Shown here: one piece after another, positions 18,248 through 27,443 of the stretch | Layout of the letters: every line of letters starts with the position of its first letter | How positions within the stretch are numbered: position 1 is the first letter of the stretch | Program-made: the position numbers and the translations under genes | NCBI GenBank assembly: GCA_016716835.1 | Contig: JADJUW010000001.1 | Location: 1,880,001-1,944,000 of the forward strand | Direction: 5' to 3' | Length of the DNA stretch: 64,000 nucleotides | From: Myxococcales bacterium | Lineage (GTDB): Bacteria > Myxococcota_A > Polyangia > Haliangiales > Haliangiaceae | Notes under the pieces: generated by a model | Told to the model about the DNA's origin: nothing | Seen by the model: only the letters and a program-made list of their open reading frames with translations | Databases searched by the model: none

Positions 18248-19816
18248 TTACAGAATCGGCGCGAGGACGACCACGGCCTTAACCAGGTTGCCGCCGCCCG
18301 ACGCCATGACGTCGAATTCGCCGGACCAGCCCGAGGCACCGCCAAACGGCAAGGTTAGCGTGCCCTTGACGTTGTCATCGCCGCTCCAACCGTCCTTCTC
18401 TCTGAGGTTGACGTTGATAACGATATTGTTGCCGAGTTGCGGCACGACATTAATCGCGGCCTCGCCGAGAAACGACGTGAGCGAAGGCGTCGCCGGATAC
18501 GAGTCGTATTCGTCGAGCTTCACCGCCTGGCCCGCGCCGAGGTTCCACAGCGTGACCGCCGCGCCAACACCTGTCGCCGACGCCGAGCCGTAGAGCTCGA
18601 GGCCGCTGCCGCTGTCGCTCTCATCGAGCACCGTGATCGATTTCAGGCGCACGCTATAGCGATCAGAGATCCTGTCGCAGATCTTGACGTCGTAGTCGGT
18701 CGTGACCGACATGCGCGCCGACGAGTTGTCCTTGAGATGCTTGAGCTTGTACGAGATCGGCGCCCCAGGTGATTGCTTGGAGTAGTTGCCGCCCTCGGCG
18801 ATGAACTGCTTGATGCCCTCGATGCCTGAGACGGCCTGCACCGCGCTGTCGCCACTGCCACCGAGGACAAAGGCGTGGATGCGGCTCTCCTCAAGCGCGT
18901 GCTTCTGAGCCAACGTGAGATCGACACCAATTTGTGTCCCAGAGTTAAAAGCAACGCTGAGGGCCGCGGCGATTTCGGTCGACGACTTCTCTGACTCCAG
19001 GGTGAACACCACCATGCGCCCATACGTCACCGAGGAAACCATGAGCGGTGGATTCTGCGGCGTAAAGGCCGCCTCCACGTCGGCGAGCGTCACCGTCGAT
19101 GACAGCACCGCGCTAGGGGTCGACGGTTCGTCGATATCGATCGTGTAGTAGGCCTGCACGAATTTTAGCAGGTAGCGGCTCTTAACATGTTCTTTGTTGA
19201 AGTCAAAGCCCGCCTCGACCGAGCCCGTGCCCCAATCGACGCTGGCATCGAGCGCAATCGAGAGCTGATCGCGCGAATGGACCTCGTCGAGCTGAAAATC
19301 AATTTGGGCTGGGGTCGCCCCGGTCACATCCGCCTCCAAGATGCGTCCAACCGCATCGCGCATCGTCGACAGCGATGGCGCCTCGATGCGGGCGGATTTC
19401 GCGCCATCGAGGTTGGCGAGGCTGACCGACACCGTCATGGGACGGCGCGCCATCACGACCTGCGAGAAGAGCCCGCTGTAAACCGAATCGCCGGCGACTA
19501 AGGCGCCGGGCCACATAGACTCCGAGTTGGCGGCATAGGCGACGATTTGATCGTATTGGCCGGTCTCGCTGTACTTCTCGGTGCGGCATTGGTAATCGCC
19601 GTCAAGCTCTGTCGACGCGTCCCCAGACGGCGTCGCGGGCGACTTCGGATCGGCCGGGAGATAGGGCAGGCCGTCGATATATGCGTCGATGGCATCGGCT
19701 TCGGAGTTTGTATTGGCACAACCCGGCCCGGCGGCGGCCGTCATGGCCAAAATGGCCACACCGGCGGCGGTAGTAACCACGCGGCTGCTTACCCAGGGAC
19801 AGATTTTATTGCTCAT
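18248..19816 (-). CDS. Cholesterol-dependent-cytolysin-like (CDC-like) lipoprotein, copy 1
   Basis: A 522-residue protein with signal peptide and lipobox GPGCAN. Residues about 60-390 follow the thiol-activated-cytolysin core (domains 1-3) in order: VAYAANSES-WPGALV, PMTVSVSLANLDG, FVQAYYTIDIDEP, VSSVTYGRMVVF, VLGGSGD and the GGNYSKQSPGAPISYKL block, matching the conserved YAANS, YY...EP, SSxxYGR, GG and ETPGxPIxY elements of CDCs. The classical domain 4 undecapeptide is absent; the C-terminal 130 residues form a different beta-rich domain. Two cysteines flanking the core (GDYQC; KICDR) are conserved in copy 2. It is probably a pore-forming protein with a non-cholesterol target. Confidence 0.8.
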   Translation of the reverse strand: MSNKICPWVSSRVVTTAAGVAILAMTAAAGPGCANTNSEADAIDAYIDGLPYLPADPKSPATPSGDASTELDGDYQCRTEKYSETGQYDQIVAYAANSESMWPGALVAGDSVYSGLFSQVVMARRPMTVSVSLANLDGAKSARIEAPSLSTMRDAVGRILEADVTGATPAQIDFQLDEVHSRDQLSIALDASVDWGTGSVEAGFDFNKEHVKSRYLLKFVQAYYTIDIDEPSTPSAVLSSTVTLADVEAAFTPQNPPLMVSSVTYGRMVVFTLESEKSSTEIAAALSVAFNSGTQIGVDLTLAQKHALEESRIHAFVLGGSGDSAVQAVSGIEGIKQFIAEGGNYSKQSPGAPISYKLKHLKDNSSARMSVTTDYDVKICDRISDRYSVRLKSITVLDESDSGSGLELYGSASATGVGAAVTLWNLGAGQAVKLDEYDSYPATPSLTSFLGEAAINVVPQLGNNIVINVNLREKDGWSGDDNVKGTLTLPFGGASGWSGEFDVMASGGGNLVKAVVVLAPIL

Positions 19817-19985
19817 GTGGTAGTTCCTTGCACGCCAGGTGCCAAACTTATCTAGTTGAATTTATTGAAAAATCATTAAGTTATTGCGGGGACTGCGCGC
19901 CTCAGTCGGGCTGCAAGTCCCCAGCTAGCTGGTCCCATCGATGTCGCGTTCCCGACCACTAGTCGGCTCGCAGGCGTCGCGCGGC

Positions 19986-21512
19986 TTACTGGTAAACAGG
20001 TTCCATCACGAATTTCGCGTCGACGTGGTAGCCGTTGCCGCCGACCACCGCCACGATTTGCTCGCCGCCCCAGCCTGAGGTGCCGTACGGCAGGGCTCGC
20101 GAGCCGCTAAACTTCTCATCGCCATCGAGGAAGCCATCGTGTTCGCCGAGGTTGCAGCCGAACGAAATTTCCTCGCCAATCTCAGGAGTGATGGAGATGA
20201 TCGCCTCGCCGAGGTTGGCGCTTTGGCCCGACGGGAAGAAGTTGCCCTGCCCGATTTCGACCCAGCTGCCGCTACCCTTGCTCCAAAGCGTGGTCTTTTG
20301 GCCGCCGGCGCTCACCCAGCAGTTGCCGTAGATTTCAAGGCTGTCTTCGTTGCCAGCGCTGGCGACCTGGAAGTTCTTGAGGCGCACCGCGTAGGTCGAG
20401 GTCACGCGCACGCACGTCTTGGCGTCATATTCCGTGGTCAGCGACATGCGCGCCGGCGTGTTATCACCGAGGTGCTTGAGCTTGTAGGCAATCGGGGCAC
20501 CTGGGGACTCTTTGGAGTAGTTGCCGCCCTCCGAGATGAACTGCTTGATGCCTTCGATGCCATACACGGCCTCGGTGGCCTGACCGCCATTGCCACCAAT
20601 GACGACGGCGTGGATGGTGCTGGTCTCGAGCAATTGCTTGTGCTCAACCGACATCTCGATGTCGATATCCGTCACGCCGGCCGAGAAGGCCGCCGACAAC
20701 GCCGCACCAATTTCCTCAGACGACTGATTTGATTCCAGGGTAAAGATGACCATGCGGCCGTACGTGATCGACGACACATAGAGCGGAATATTGCTGGCAT
20801 TGAAACGCTCTTTGATGGTGTCGAGGTCCACCGATGACGCCAAAAACGCGCTGCCACTCACCGGTTCGTCGACATCGAGGGTGTAATACGATTGCACATA
20901 CTTAACCAGGTAGCGGCTCTTCACCTCTTGTTTGTTGAAATCAAAGCCAACCTCGACCTCGCCGGTGCCCCAGCTCACGCTGGCGTCGAGGGCGAGCGAC
21001 AATTGCTCGGCGGAATGGACTTGCTCCATCTGAAAATCGATCATCGCCGGCGTAGAACCCGAGAGTTCAGACGACAAGATCTTGCCAACCGCCTCGCGGG
21101 AGGCCGATAGGCTCGGCGATTTCATGGTCGCCGACTTAGAACCATCAAGATTTTCTAGTCCCACCGAGATGGTGAGCGGTGCGCGCGGGAGCACTTCCTG
21201 GCGAAATAGGCCACTCACAATGGAGTCACCGCCGACGATAGCGCCAGGCCAGAGCGACTCCGAATTCGCCGCGTAGGCGACGATCTTGTCAAATTGTCCG
21301 GTTTCTGAAAAACGCTGGGTCGTGCAGATATACTCACCCTCCGGGGCCTCCGTCTCATCGCCCACTTGGGTCTTGGCCTTGGCGTCGTCCGTTGGGAAAT
21401 AAGGCAGATCGCGCAGGTACGAGCCGATTGGATCGTTGTCAACGCAGGCCGTCAATGCGAAGGCCGATGCCAAGCCAAGAGATGCCCGCGAAACTCGTTT
21501 GAGGTTTTGCAT
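19986..21512 (-). CDS. Cholesterol-dependent-cytolysin-like (CDC-like) lipoprotein, copy 2
   Basis: Paralogue of copy 1, about 508 residues from ATG 21512 (an in-frame TTG at 21566 would place extra residues before the signal peptide). Lipobox LTACVD. The core has IVAYAANSESLWPGAIV, PLTISVGLENLDG, VQSYYTLDVDEP, VSSITYGRMVIF, VIGGNGG and GGNYSKESPGAPIAYKL. The C-terminal domain differs most: it has a Cys pair (GNCWVS, FGCNLG) that copy 1 lacks and an EHDGFLDGDE acidic turn. No undecapeptide is present. It is upstream of copy 1 on the same strand with a 169-base gap, consistent with a two-component pore such as the short/long CDC-like pairs known elsewhere, but pairing is inferred. Confidence 0.8.
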   Translation of the reverse strand: MQNLKRVSRASLGLASAFALTACVDNDPIGSYLRDLPYFPTDDAKAKTQVGDETEAPEGEYICTTQRFSETGQFDKIVAYAANSESLWPGAIVGGDSIVSGLFRQEVLPRAPLTISVGLENLDGSKSATMKSPSLSASREAVGKILSSELSGSTPAMIDFQMEQVHSAEQLSLALDASVSWGTGEVEVGFDFNKQEVKSRYLVKYVQSYYTLDVDEPVSGSAFLASSVDLDTIKERFNASNIPLYVSSITYGRMVIFTLESNQSSEEIGAALSAAFSAGVTDIDIEMSVEHKQLLETSTIHAVVIGGNGGQATEAVYGIEGIKQFISEGGNYSKESPGAPIAYKLKHLGDNTPARMSLTTEYDAKTCVRVTSTYAVRLKNFQVASAGNEDSLEIYGNCWVSAGGQKTTLWSKGSGSWVEIGQGNFFPSGQSANLGEAIISITPEIGEEISFGCNLGEHDGFLDGDEKFSGSRALPYGTSGWGGEQIVAVVGGNGYHVDAKFVMEPVYQ

Positions 21513-21712
21513 GTAGTGGCTTAATGCAGCATTGGTGCCAAGATTCGCCGTCTGGTTACAACGCAATACGCCAGGCTAGCCCCGTCGCCTGAGGTGCAGC
21601 GGCCCACGTGGGAACAAGATGCCCCACCACATCTCGATTTCTACCCCGCAAAATGAAGGGTTCATGCGGTCTGACGCCCTCGGCGCCAAAAACCTACATG
21701 GCTGGCAAATGA

Positions 21713-22573
21713 CTACAGCCCGGCCATGCCGCCGCCCTTGCGCGGCTGCAGATAGCTTACCAGCTCCATTTCGACGGCCCCCAAATCGCTCTCGCCGCGC
21801 AGCTTCAGCAACACGCGGTCTGCGTCGTCGCTGATCCATAGCGCGTAGGTGCGTTCGACCGGCGATGCGGCGAGTGCGCCCATTCGATCGAGGCGACGAG
21901 ACCGGCCCTCAAACCGCCGCGCGCGAAAATTTCCGATCTCGGTATGCACGATCTCGGTGCCGGCCCCCGTTAGCTGCGCTCGCCACGCGTGCTCGCCGCG
22001 AAACACATCCGCCGTCACCTGCCCGCCCACGGGCAACTCGAGCCAGCGGATCGCAAAGAGAAAGGTCCCGAGGTCAAACGCTTGCGGCGTTGCCAGCGCT
22101 TGCTGCGCTACGATGGCCGGCGCAGGAGCCCGCGTGACCTCGACACGCGCCCCGGCCTCACGATACGTCACGACGACCACCTCTTGCTGCGGCGTACCTA
22201 AGCCAGTTACTTCTTGCGCGCGAAACTCGGCGGGCTGCGCGCGCCCGGCGACGATTTTCACCGACGACGTGAATTCGCTGCGCAATTGGCTAAACAAGCC
22301 TCCCACGCCGTCCGGCACGGTCAACCCCGAAATCGCAAACCAGCCGTGTTGCAGCGTCTGCGCATACTCAAACCGCGCCAGCTCCAGGCCGGCCACCGTG
22401 ACGCGATACTGCGCCACCTCGGTGAGGAGCATGCGCGCCGTGAGCGCAGGCATCGGCAACTCGGCCAGGGGCTCGTCGCGCCACCTCGGCGAGGCCGCGG
22501 GCTTGGCGCAACTTACGACGGCGATCGCCGCCGCGACGATCGTCGCGCACACCGTCTTCGAGGCCGCGAGCAT
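21713..22573 (-). CDS. DUF3108-family secreted protein
   Basis: A 286-residue protein with a signal peptide that ends at VVSCAKP (likely lipoprotein). The body is the DUF3108 pattern: LLTEVAQYRVTVAGLELA opening, SEFTSSVKIVAG, an LATPQAFDLGTFLFAIRWL helix-strand centre and a closing YALWISDDADRVLLKLRGES strand pair. Such proteins are lipocalin-like periplasmic beta structures of unknown role. It is transcribed divergently from the DsbA-like gene with about 60 bases between starts, which must hold both promoters. Confidence 0.7.
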   Translation of the reverse strand: MLAASKTVCATIVAAAIAVVSCAKPAASPRWRDEPLAELPMPALTARMLLTEVAQYRVTVAGLELARFEYAQTLQHGWFAISGLTVPDGVGGLFSQLRSEFTSSVKIVAGRAQPAEFRAQEVTGLGTPQQEVVVVTYREAGARVEVTRAPAPAIVAQQALATPQAFDLGTFLFAIRWLELPVGGQVTADVFRGEHAWRAQLTGAGTEIVHTEIGNFRARRFEGRSRRLDRMGALAASPVERTYALWISDDADRVLLKLRGESDLGAVEMELVSYLQPRKGGGMAGL

Positions 22574-22633
22574 GCTTTACTGTAGCACCTAAAGCGCGCG
22601 CACCACCTTGCGCTCGTAGCCGGGCCAGCTACT

Positions 22634-23470
22634 ATGCCGCACATGAAGAGCCTAAGGCCCACATTTACGCTTGTCGCCATCATCACAGCCATCGCATGCG
22701 TCACCGCGTGCGAAAAGAAGTCAGCGACGGGTGGCGACACCGCGGCGCTAGAGGCGCGCCTCGTCAAAATGGAAAAACGCGTCGACAAAATCATCGAGGT
22801 GTTGTCGCAGGCGATGGGGCCGGGGCGGCCAAATCCAAAAGACGTCTACAAACTGCCGATTGGCGCGGCTGACATCGTCGAAGGCCCGGCAAACGCCAAG
22901 GTAACCATTGTCGAGACGTTCGAATTTTTGTGCCCCTATTGCTGGCAGTTCGCCCCGGTCATTAATCAAGTCAAGGCGGCGTTTCCAAACGATGTTCGCT
23001 TTGTCTACAAACACCTCGTCATCCACGGCGAGCCCGCGCTGCCACCGGCGTTGGCCGCTTGCGCCGCGAGCAAGCAAGAAAAGTTTCATGACATGAGCCT
23101 GGCGATTTTTGCCAGCATTTTTACCTCCGAAGGCAAGGCGATCGCTGAAAAGTCGACGGCGCCTGAGCTGGAAAAGCTAGCCGCGACGCTGAAGCTCGAT
23201 ATGGCCAAATACAAGGCCGACGTGGCGAGCCCAGCTTGTCAGGCGTGGCTTACCAGCGGCGAAGGCCTGCGCGACGTCGGCGTAACCGGAACGCCTTCAG
23301 TCTATGTCAACGGCAAGCCGACGGGGCCCGCGCCTTTTCCACAGCTCAAGGCCGCGATTGAAGAAGAAATCAAAATCGTCGACGCCAGCGGTATCGCGCC
23401 GGCGGATTACTATCAGAAAACCGTGATCGAAAAAGGCAAGACCTCGGTGCCTGGCCCATTTGACGAATAA
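22634..23470 (+). CDS. DsbA-like thioredoxin-fold lipoprotein
   Basis: A 278-residue protein with a lipoprotein signal (VTACEK), a short coiled-coil (ALEARLVKMEKRVDKIIEVL) and then a DsbA-type thioredoxin domain from about residue 88: FEFLCPYCW carries the redox CPYC motif and VTGTPSVYVNG holds the cis-Pro loop. It probably catalyses or isomerises disulfides of exported proteins. The coiled-coil before the domain could allow dimerisation, as in DsbC/BdbD-like proteins. Its last 11 bases overlap the start of the following rsgA-like gene. Confidence 0.85.
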   Translation: MPHMKSLRPTFTLVAIITAIACVTACEKKSATGGDTAALEARLVKMEKRVDKIIEVLSQAMGPGRPNPKDVYKLPIGAADIVEGPANAKVTIVETFEFLCPYCWQFAPVINQVKAAFPNDVRFVYKHLVIHGEPALPPALAACAASKQEKFHDMSLAIFASIFTSEGKAIAEKSTAPELEKLAATLKLDMAKYKADVASPACQAWLTSGEGLRDVGVTGTPSVYVNGKPTGPAPFPQLKAAIEEEIKIVDASGIAPADYYQKTVIEKGKTSVPGPFDE

Positions 23471-24353
23471 GAGCGACACGACGGCGCCCCCCTGGCTCAT
23501 CACCTGGGGCCTCGCCGCGCCGGACCACGCCGCCATGACCGCGGCGGGATGGCCCTGGCCTCACGTCGCGCGCATCATTAGCGAGCATCGCGGCATTTAC
23601 ACCCTAGCCTGCGAAAGCGGCGAACGCCTCGGCCGCGTCGCCGGCAAGCTGCGCATGCGCGATAGCGCGACGGCGCAAGAGACGCCGGGATTCCCCGTGG
23701 TGGGCGATTGGGTCCTGCTCGACGAGGATGGCAGCGGCGAATTTGCGGCCATCAGCCACGCCTTGCCGCGGCGCGCGCTGCTGCGACGAGCGCGCCCGAG
23801 CAAGGAGCTGCAGCTCATCGCCGCCAATATCGACCTCGTGTTAATTATTGCCGCGAGCGATGGCGTGGCGGTGAGGCAACGTGTCGATCAATACGCGGCG
23901 GTGGCCGCCGAGAGCGGCGTGCCTTCGCGCGTTGCATTTACCAAGATCGATCTCGCCACGCCGCCGCGCCAGGGCGACGAGCTTGCGATCTGCAATGTCG
24001 ATGGCGCGGGCCTCGCCGAGGTACGGGCCGCGCTTGGCGGCAAGACGACGCTGCTAGTTGGCGACTCGGGCGCCGGCAAATCGAGCCTGCTCAATGCCTT
24101 GATAGGTGGCGGCGCGCACCGAACCGCACAGCTCACGCACGGTGGTGAGGGCCGCCACACCACGACGGCACGCCGCCTCGTGCCGCTGACCGTGGACGTC
24201 GCGCCCAGCACCTGCGTGATCGACTCGCCTGGCTGGCGCCACGTACGCACCGAAGCCGAGTTAGCAATCCGCGCGGGCGACGAGCAAGCCGCGGGCCCCA
24301 GCTCTAAGCCACTACGTCGCGGCGCCAAAACACCACGTACATCGCGCCGGTAA
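23460..24353 (+). CDS. rsgA: RsgA-like ribosome-assembly GTPase lacking the zinc domain
   Basis: A 297-residue protein matching RsgA (YjeQ): N-terminal OB-like domain (AQETPGFPVVGDWVLL), circularly permuted GTPase with G4 FTKID, G1 GDSGAGKSSLLN, G2 GRHTTTARRL and G3 DSPG. Normal RsgA continues for another 80-90 residues with a CxCxH...C zinc knuckle needed for 30S binding; here the sequence leaves the family after DSPGW and ends in a low-complexity tail that overlaps the converging ABC permease by 50 bases. The gene therefore looks truncated at its 3' end. The remaining activity is uncertain. Confidence 0.8.
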   Translation: MTNKSDTTAPPWLITWGLAAPDHAAMTAAGWPWPHVARIISEHRGIYTLACESGERLGRVAGKLRMRDSATAQETPGFPVVGDWVLLDEDGSGEFAAISHALPRRALLRRARPSKELQLIAANIDLVLIIAASDGVAVRQRVDQYAAVAAESGVPSRVAFTKIDLATPPRQGDELAICNVDGAGLAEVRAALGGKTTLLVGDSGAGKSSLLNALIGGGAHRTAQLTHGGEGRHTTTARRLVPLTVDVAPSTCVIDSPGWRHVRTEAELAIRAGDEQAAGPSSKPLRRGAKTPRTSRR

Positions 24354-25176
24354 AGAGCCCGATGTAGCCGGCACACCAGGCCGCATCGACCCACAGCCGC
24401 TGCCAATCCGCGCCGCCGCCGACGCGAAACACGCGATACATCTCGTGCCACAGATTCATATGCGTCGTCGGCAGCCATTGCCGCAACGCCTCGCCAAAAA
24501 CCTCAGGCGGCAGCTGCGCCATCACCGAGGAGATAAAAAATAGCCCGAGCGACGCCGCGAGCGCCACCATCGGGTTGTCGACGAGCGCCGACACAAACAG
24601 CGAGAAAGACACCAAGACCATCATCGAAAGCGTGCTCACGAGCACGATGGCGAGCAGGCAATACAGCCAATCCGGCGAGGCGATAAACCAAATGCCCTGC
24701 TCGCGAAATTGCCACACAAACACCACCATGTTGCCGTCTCCGAGCGCCACCAGCCCTACGACATAGGCAAGCACCGCGAGAAACAGCACGATCATCAGCA
24801 GCCAGATAAACGTCGCCAGCCACTTGGCCGTCGCGATGCGCGGGCGCGAGATCGGCCGCATCATCCACGCCCGCAGCGTGCCGTCCTTGGCCTCGCCGGC
24901 AAACTGCCCGCTCGCCAGGGTCGCGGCGATCACCGGCAGCATGGCGAAAAACGCAATATTGAGCGTAAAGCTCACGAACGACGCCGCCGTAACAAACGAG
25001 CGCGGATCGACCAGCCCGCCATATTTCTTCAGCATGCGGAAATCATTTTTAAGATAGCCGCCGAGCACGAGGCCGACGAAGACCAGGCACAGCACGATGC
25101 CAATGTACGACGCCGGCCGCCGCGCCAACTTGAACAGCTCCCAGCGCACCAGGCGTGCGATCGACGGCGTGCTCAT
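24304..25176 (-). CDS. ABC-2 type transporter permease
   Basis: A 290-residue membrane protein with six predicted helices and the pattern of BcrB/NatB-like ABC-2 permeases: RWELFKLARRPASYIG at the N-terminus, a large first loop, then FAGEAKDGTLRAWMMRPISRPRIATAKW coupling-helix region. Its start overlaps the stop of the ATPase gene by 4 bases, so the two make one transporter. Probable export of a lipid, antibiotic or peptide; substrate not evident. The 3' end overlaps the truncated rsgA. Confidence 0.85.
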   Translation of the reverse strand: MSTPSIARLVRWELFKLARRPASYIGIVLCLVFVGLVLGGYLKNDFRMLKKYGGLVDPRSFVTAASFVSFTLNIAFFAMLPVIAATLASGQFAGEAKDGTLRAWMMRPISRPRIATAKWLATFIWLLMIVLFLAVLAYVVGLVALGDGNMVVFVWQFREQGIWFIASPDWLYCLLAIVLVSTLSMMVLVSFSLFVSALVDNPMVALAASLGLFFISSVMAQLPPEVFGEALRQWLPTTHMNLWHEMYRVFRVGGGADWQRLWVDAAWCAGYIGLFTGAMYVVFWRRDVVA

Positions 25177-26096
25177 GTTGGGGTGGCCTCCGCGCCGAGC
25201 AACGAAAAGAACAATGACTCGAGGGTTGGGGCCTGAGGCACCAGCGCCTCAATCAATATGCCGCGCGCCACCAACGCGGCGACGAGCCTTGAGGGGTCGT
25301 GGACGCCGCGCATGGTGTAGCTGCCGCCCTCGGCGTCAAACGCGACGCCGAGCTCGCTCAACGCGGCCCCGGCGTCGGGCGAGGCCGAATGAAGCACCAA
25401 GGTGGCCTCCGCCGCCACGAGGCCAGCCACCTCGCCTTCCCAAACCGTCTTGCCGCCATGCATCACGAGCGCGCGATTGCATAGCTGCTCGACCTCGACC
25501 AAGAGGTGACTCGAAAGCAAGATTGTGAGGCCGTCATCATGGGCGAGCGAGCGAATGAGGCGACGCAAATCGCGGATGCCATGCGGATCGAGGCCATTGG
25601 TCGGCTCGTCGAGAATGATAAGATCCGGCGAGGCAACGAGCGCCAACGCGATGGCAAGGCGCTGCTTCATGCCTTGCGAAAAATGGCGCGTCGGTTCGTC
25701 GGCGCGCGCCGAAAGGCCGACGCGGGCGAGCGCACGGGCGATGTCGGCGTCGGTAATCGAGGTGTCGCTCACCGCGCCAAGCATGGAGATGTTCTCGCGC
25801 GCCGAAAGGTAGCCGTAAAACGATGGATACTCGATGGCTGCGCCAATGCGCTGGCGCGACGCCGCCGTCATCGGCTCCCCGTGCAGCGTCACCTCGCCTG
25901 CCGACGGTCGAATCAGCCCCATAATCATGCGCAGCAGCGTCGACTTGCCGGCGCCGTTGGGACCGATCAGGCCGTAGACATCGCCGCGGCGCACGGTGAA
26001 CGCCACATCGCGCACGGCCTCGCGCGCGTGGGCGCCACGACCGAAGCGCTTGCTAAGTCCACCTACGGCAAGTAAAGGAGCTCCGAGCGCGGCCAT
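25173..26096 (-). CDS. ABC transporter ATP-binding protein (BcrA/NatA type)
   Basis: A 307-residue ATPase: Walker A GPNGAGKST, Q-loop region AIEYPSFYGYLS, signature FSQGMKQRLAIALAL (SQG rather than SGG), Walker B LIILDEPTNGLD, H-loop SSHLL. The C-terminal 90 residues are the extra domain typical of bacitracin-type exporters. It couples with the downstream permease and follows the glycosyltransferase gene by 10 bases, so the three genes are probably one operon. Confidence 0.9.
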   Translation of the reverse strand: MAALGAPLLAVGGLSKRFGRGAHAREAVRDVAFTVRRGDVYGLIGPNGAGKSTLLRMIMGLIRPSAGEVTLHGEPMTAASRQRIGAAIEYPSFYGYLSARENISMLGAVSDTSITDADIARALARVGLSARADEPTRHFSQGMKQRLAIALALVASPDLIILDEPTNGLDPHGIRDLRRLIRSLAHDDGLTILLSSHLLVEVEQLCNRALVMHGGKTVWEGEVAGLVAAEATLVLHSASPDAGAALSELGVAFDAEGGSYTMRGVHDPSRLVAALVARGILIEALVPQAPTLESLFFSLLGAEATPT

Positions 26097-26106
26097 TGCT
26101 CGCAGC

Positions 26107-27351
26107 CTAGCTCCCGCGGCCGGCCTTGGCCAGGCTTCGCAACTGGGTAAGGAGCCCGCGCGCGTCTGCCGCGGGGGCTTGGCCCATCGCGGTCAGCAGC
26201 GCGTGGGCACCGGCGCGCGGCGGCATGTCGAACGCACCACCGGCGCGCGCGGCGTGGGCATATTTCATGGCGCGAAATGGCGTGAACCATTGCAGCAAGC
26301 GTCGGGTCATGGCGGCGGGCGAGCTGGTCTGCCGCGCCGCCTCGGCGACGACCGCCGCGAAATCGTGGTCGGCGAGAAACGTCGTCAGCGGGCCGGCCAA
26401 GCCACGCCACGCCTCGGCATCGGCGCGCAGGCGTGGCAGCACGCCGATGAGCGCGGCAATTTCTTGCAACGTCGACCAGGCATAGGTGGCGGTGCCCTGT
26501 CCCGCCACGGCCTGCGCGACCGCCTGCCCGGTGCCAAACGGCGTCCGCGTCGAAACCCGCGGCGAGGGATACACCGTCGTGGTTGTCAAATCGCCGAGCA
26601 CGCCCCGCACCGAGAATTTGTGTAGGAAATAGAAATCCTCGCCGGCCTGGCGCTCGCTCATGCCGCCCTGTTCGATATACGCCATGGCGCGCACGGCAAA
26701 CGCCGAGCCCACGGTTTGGAAGGCCCACGGGCACCCGGCCCAGCGCAAGCCCTGCACCCAATAGCGCAGGTGTAGCTCGTAGTCGATAATCGCGTCGTCG
26801 TGCTCGGGTCGCAGTGCGCCGCCTAGCGGATGCTCAAAGTAGATCGAGACGGCGTCGAGCGCCGGATGCGTCGCAAAGTGCCGCAACACCTCGGCGATAT
26901 AGTTGGGTGTCACTAACGCATCGGCGTCGAGGCTACAGATGACGCCGCGCGGTCGCCCAGCTAGCAAAAACCGACGCGCCGCCTCATCCATGCCCAGCCG
27001 TCGCGCCATGCCGACGCCGGCTTGCTTTGGTGGCAGCGCGGGCGCATGGATAGCAAAAAGCCGCCAGGCACCAGCGCGCACGGCGAGCTCCTCGCGCAAC
27101 GCCTCGAGTTCGCCCATCGTCGCGAGGTTCTGCGCCACCACGGCGGGCGGCGCGTCGGTCGACTCGTTGACGACCACGAGTATTTCAACCGCGACGCCCG
27201 GTGACAGCTCGCACGCCAGCAGCGCCTTCAAGGTCGCGGGCAAATCAGGCTCGTCGCAACAAGGAATGACAACCGCGGCGGCGAGCGCCTCGGGCATAGG
27301 CGAGGCATCAAGCGGCCGCAACTCGGTAATACGCCGCACAAACCGAGACAC
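26107..27351 (-). CDS. Family 2 glycosyltransferase
   Basis: A 414-residue GT-A fold protein. The N-terminal strand AAAVVIPCCDEPDLPATL is the nucleotide-sugar binding start; CSLDADALVTPNY supplies the DxD; and GGMSERQAGEDFYFLHKF contains the ED acceptor/base motif. No transmembrane helices are obvious, so it is probably a cytoplasmic or peripheral enzyme that elongates a cell-surface glycan. Co-directional with the ABC exporter immediately downstream, which suggests that the exporter and the sugar transferase act on the same envelope compound (inference). Confidence 0.85.
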   Translation of the reverse strand: MSRFVRRITELRPLDASPMPEALAAAVVIPCCDEPDLPATLKALLACELSPGVAVEILVVVNESTDAPPAVVAQNLATMGELEALREELAVRAGAWRLFAIHAPALPPKQAGVGMARRLGMDEAARRFLLAGRPRGVICSLDADALVTPNYIAEVLRHFATHPALDAVSIYFEHPLGGALRPEHDDAIIDYELHLRYWVQGLRWAGCPWAFQTVGSAFAVRAMAYIEQGGMSERQAGEDFYFLHKFSVRGVLGDLTTTTVYPSPRVSTRTPFGTGQAVAQAVAGQGTATYAWSTLQEIAALIGVLPRLRADAEAWRGLAGPLTTFLADHDFAAVVAEAARQTSSPAAMTRRLLQWFTPFRAMKYAHAARAGGAFDMPPRAGAHALLTAMGQAPAADARGLLTQLRSLAKAGRGS

Positions 27352-27443
27352 ACCGGCTTATAGCGGCAACAAACGCGCTAGGGCAAGCCTCAAACGGCGC
27401 CCCGTGCCTTGCAGATGCGGCATGCCGGGCATAGGTTTTGCCG

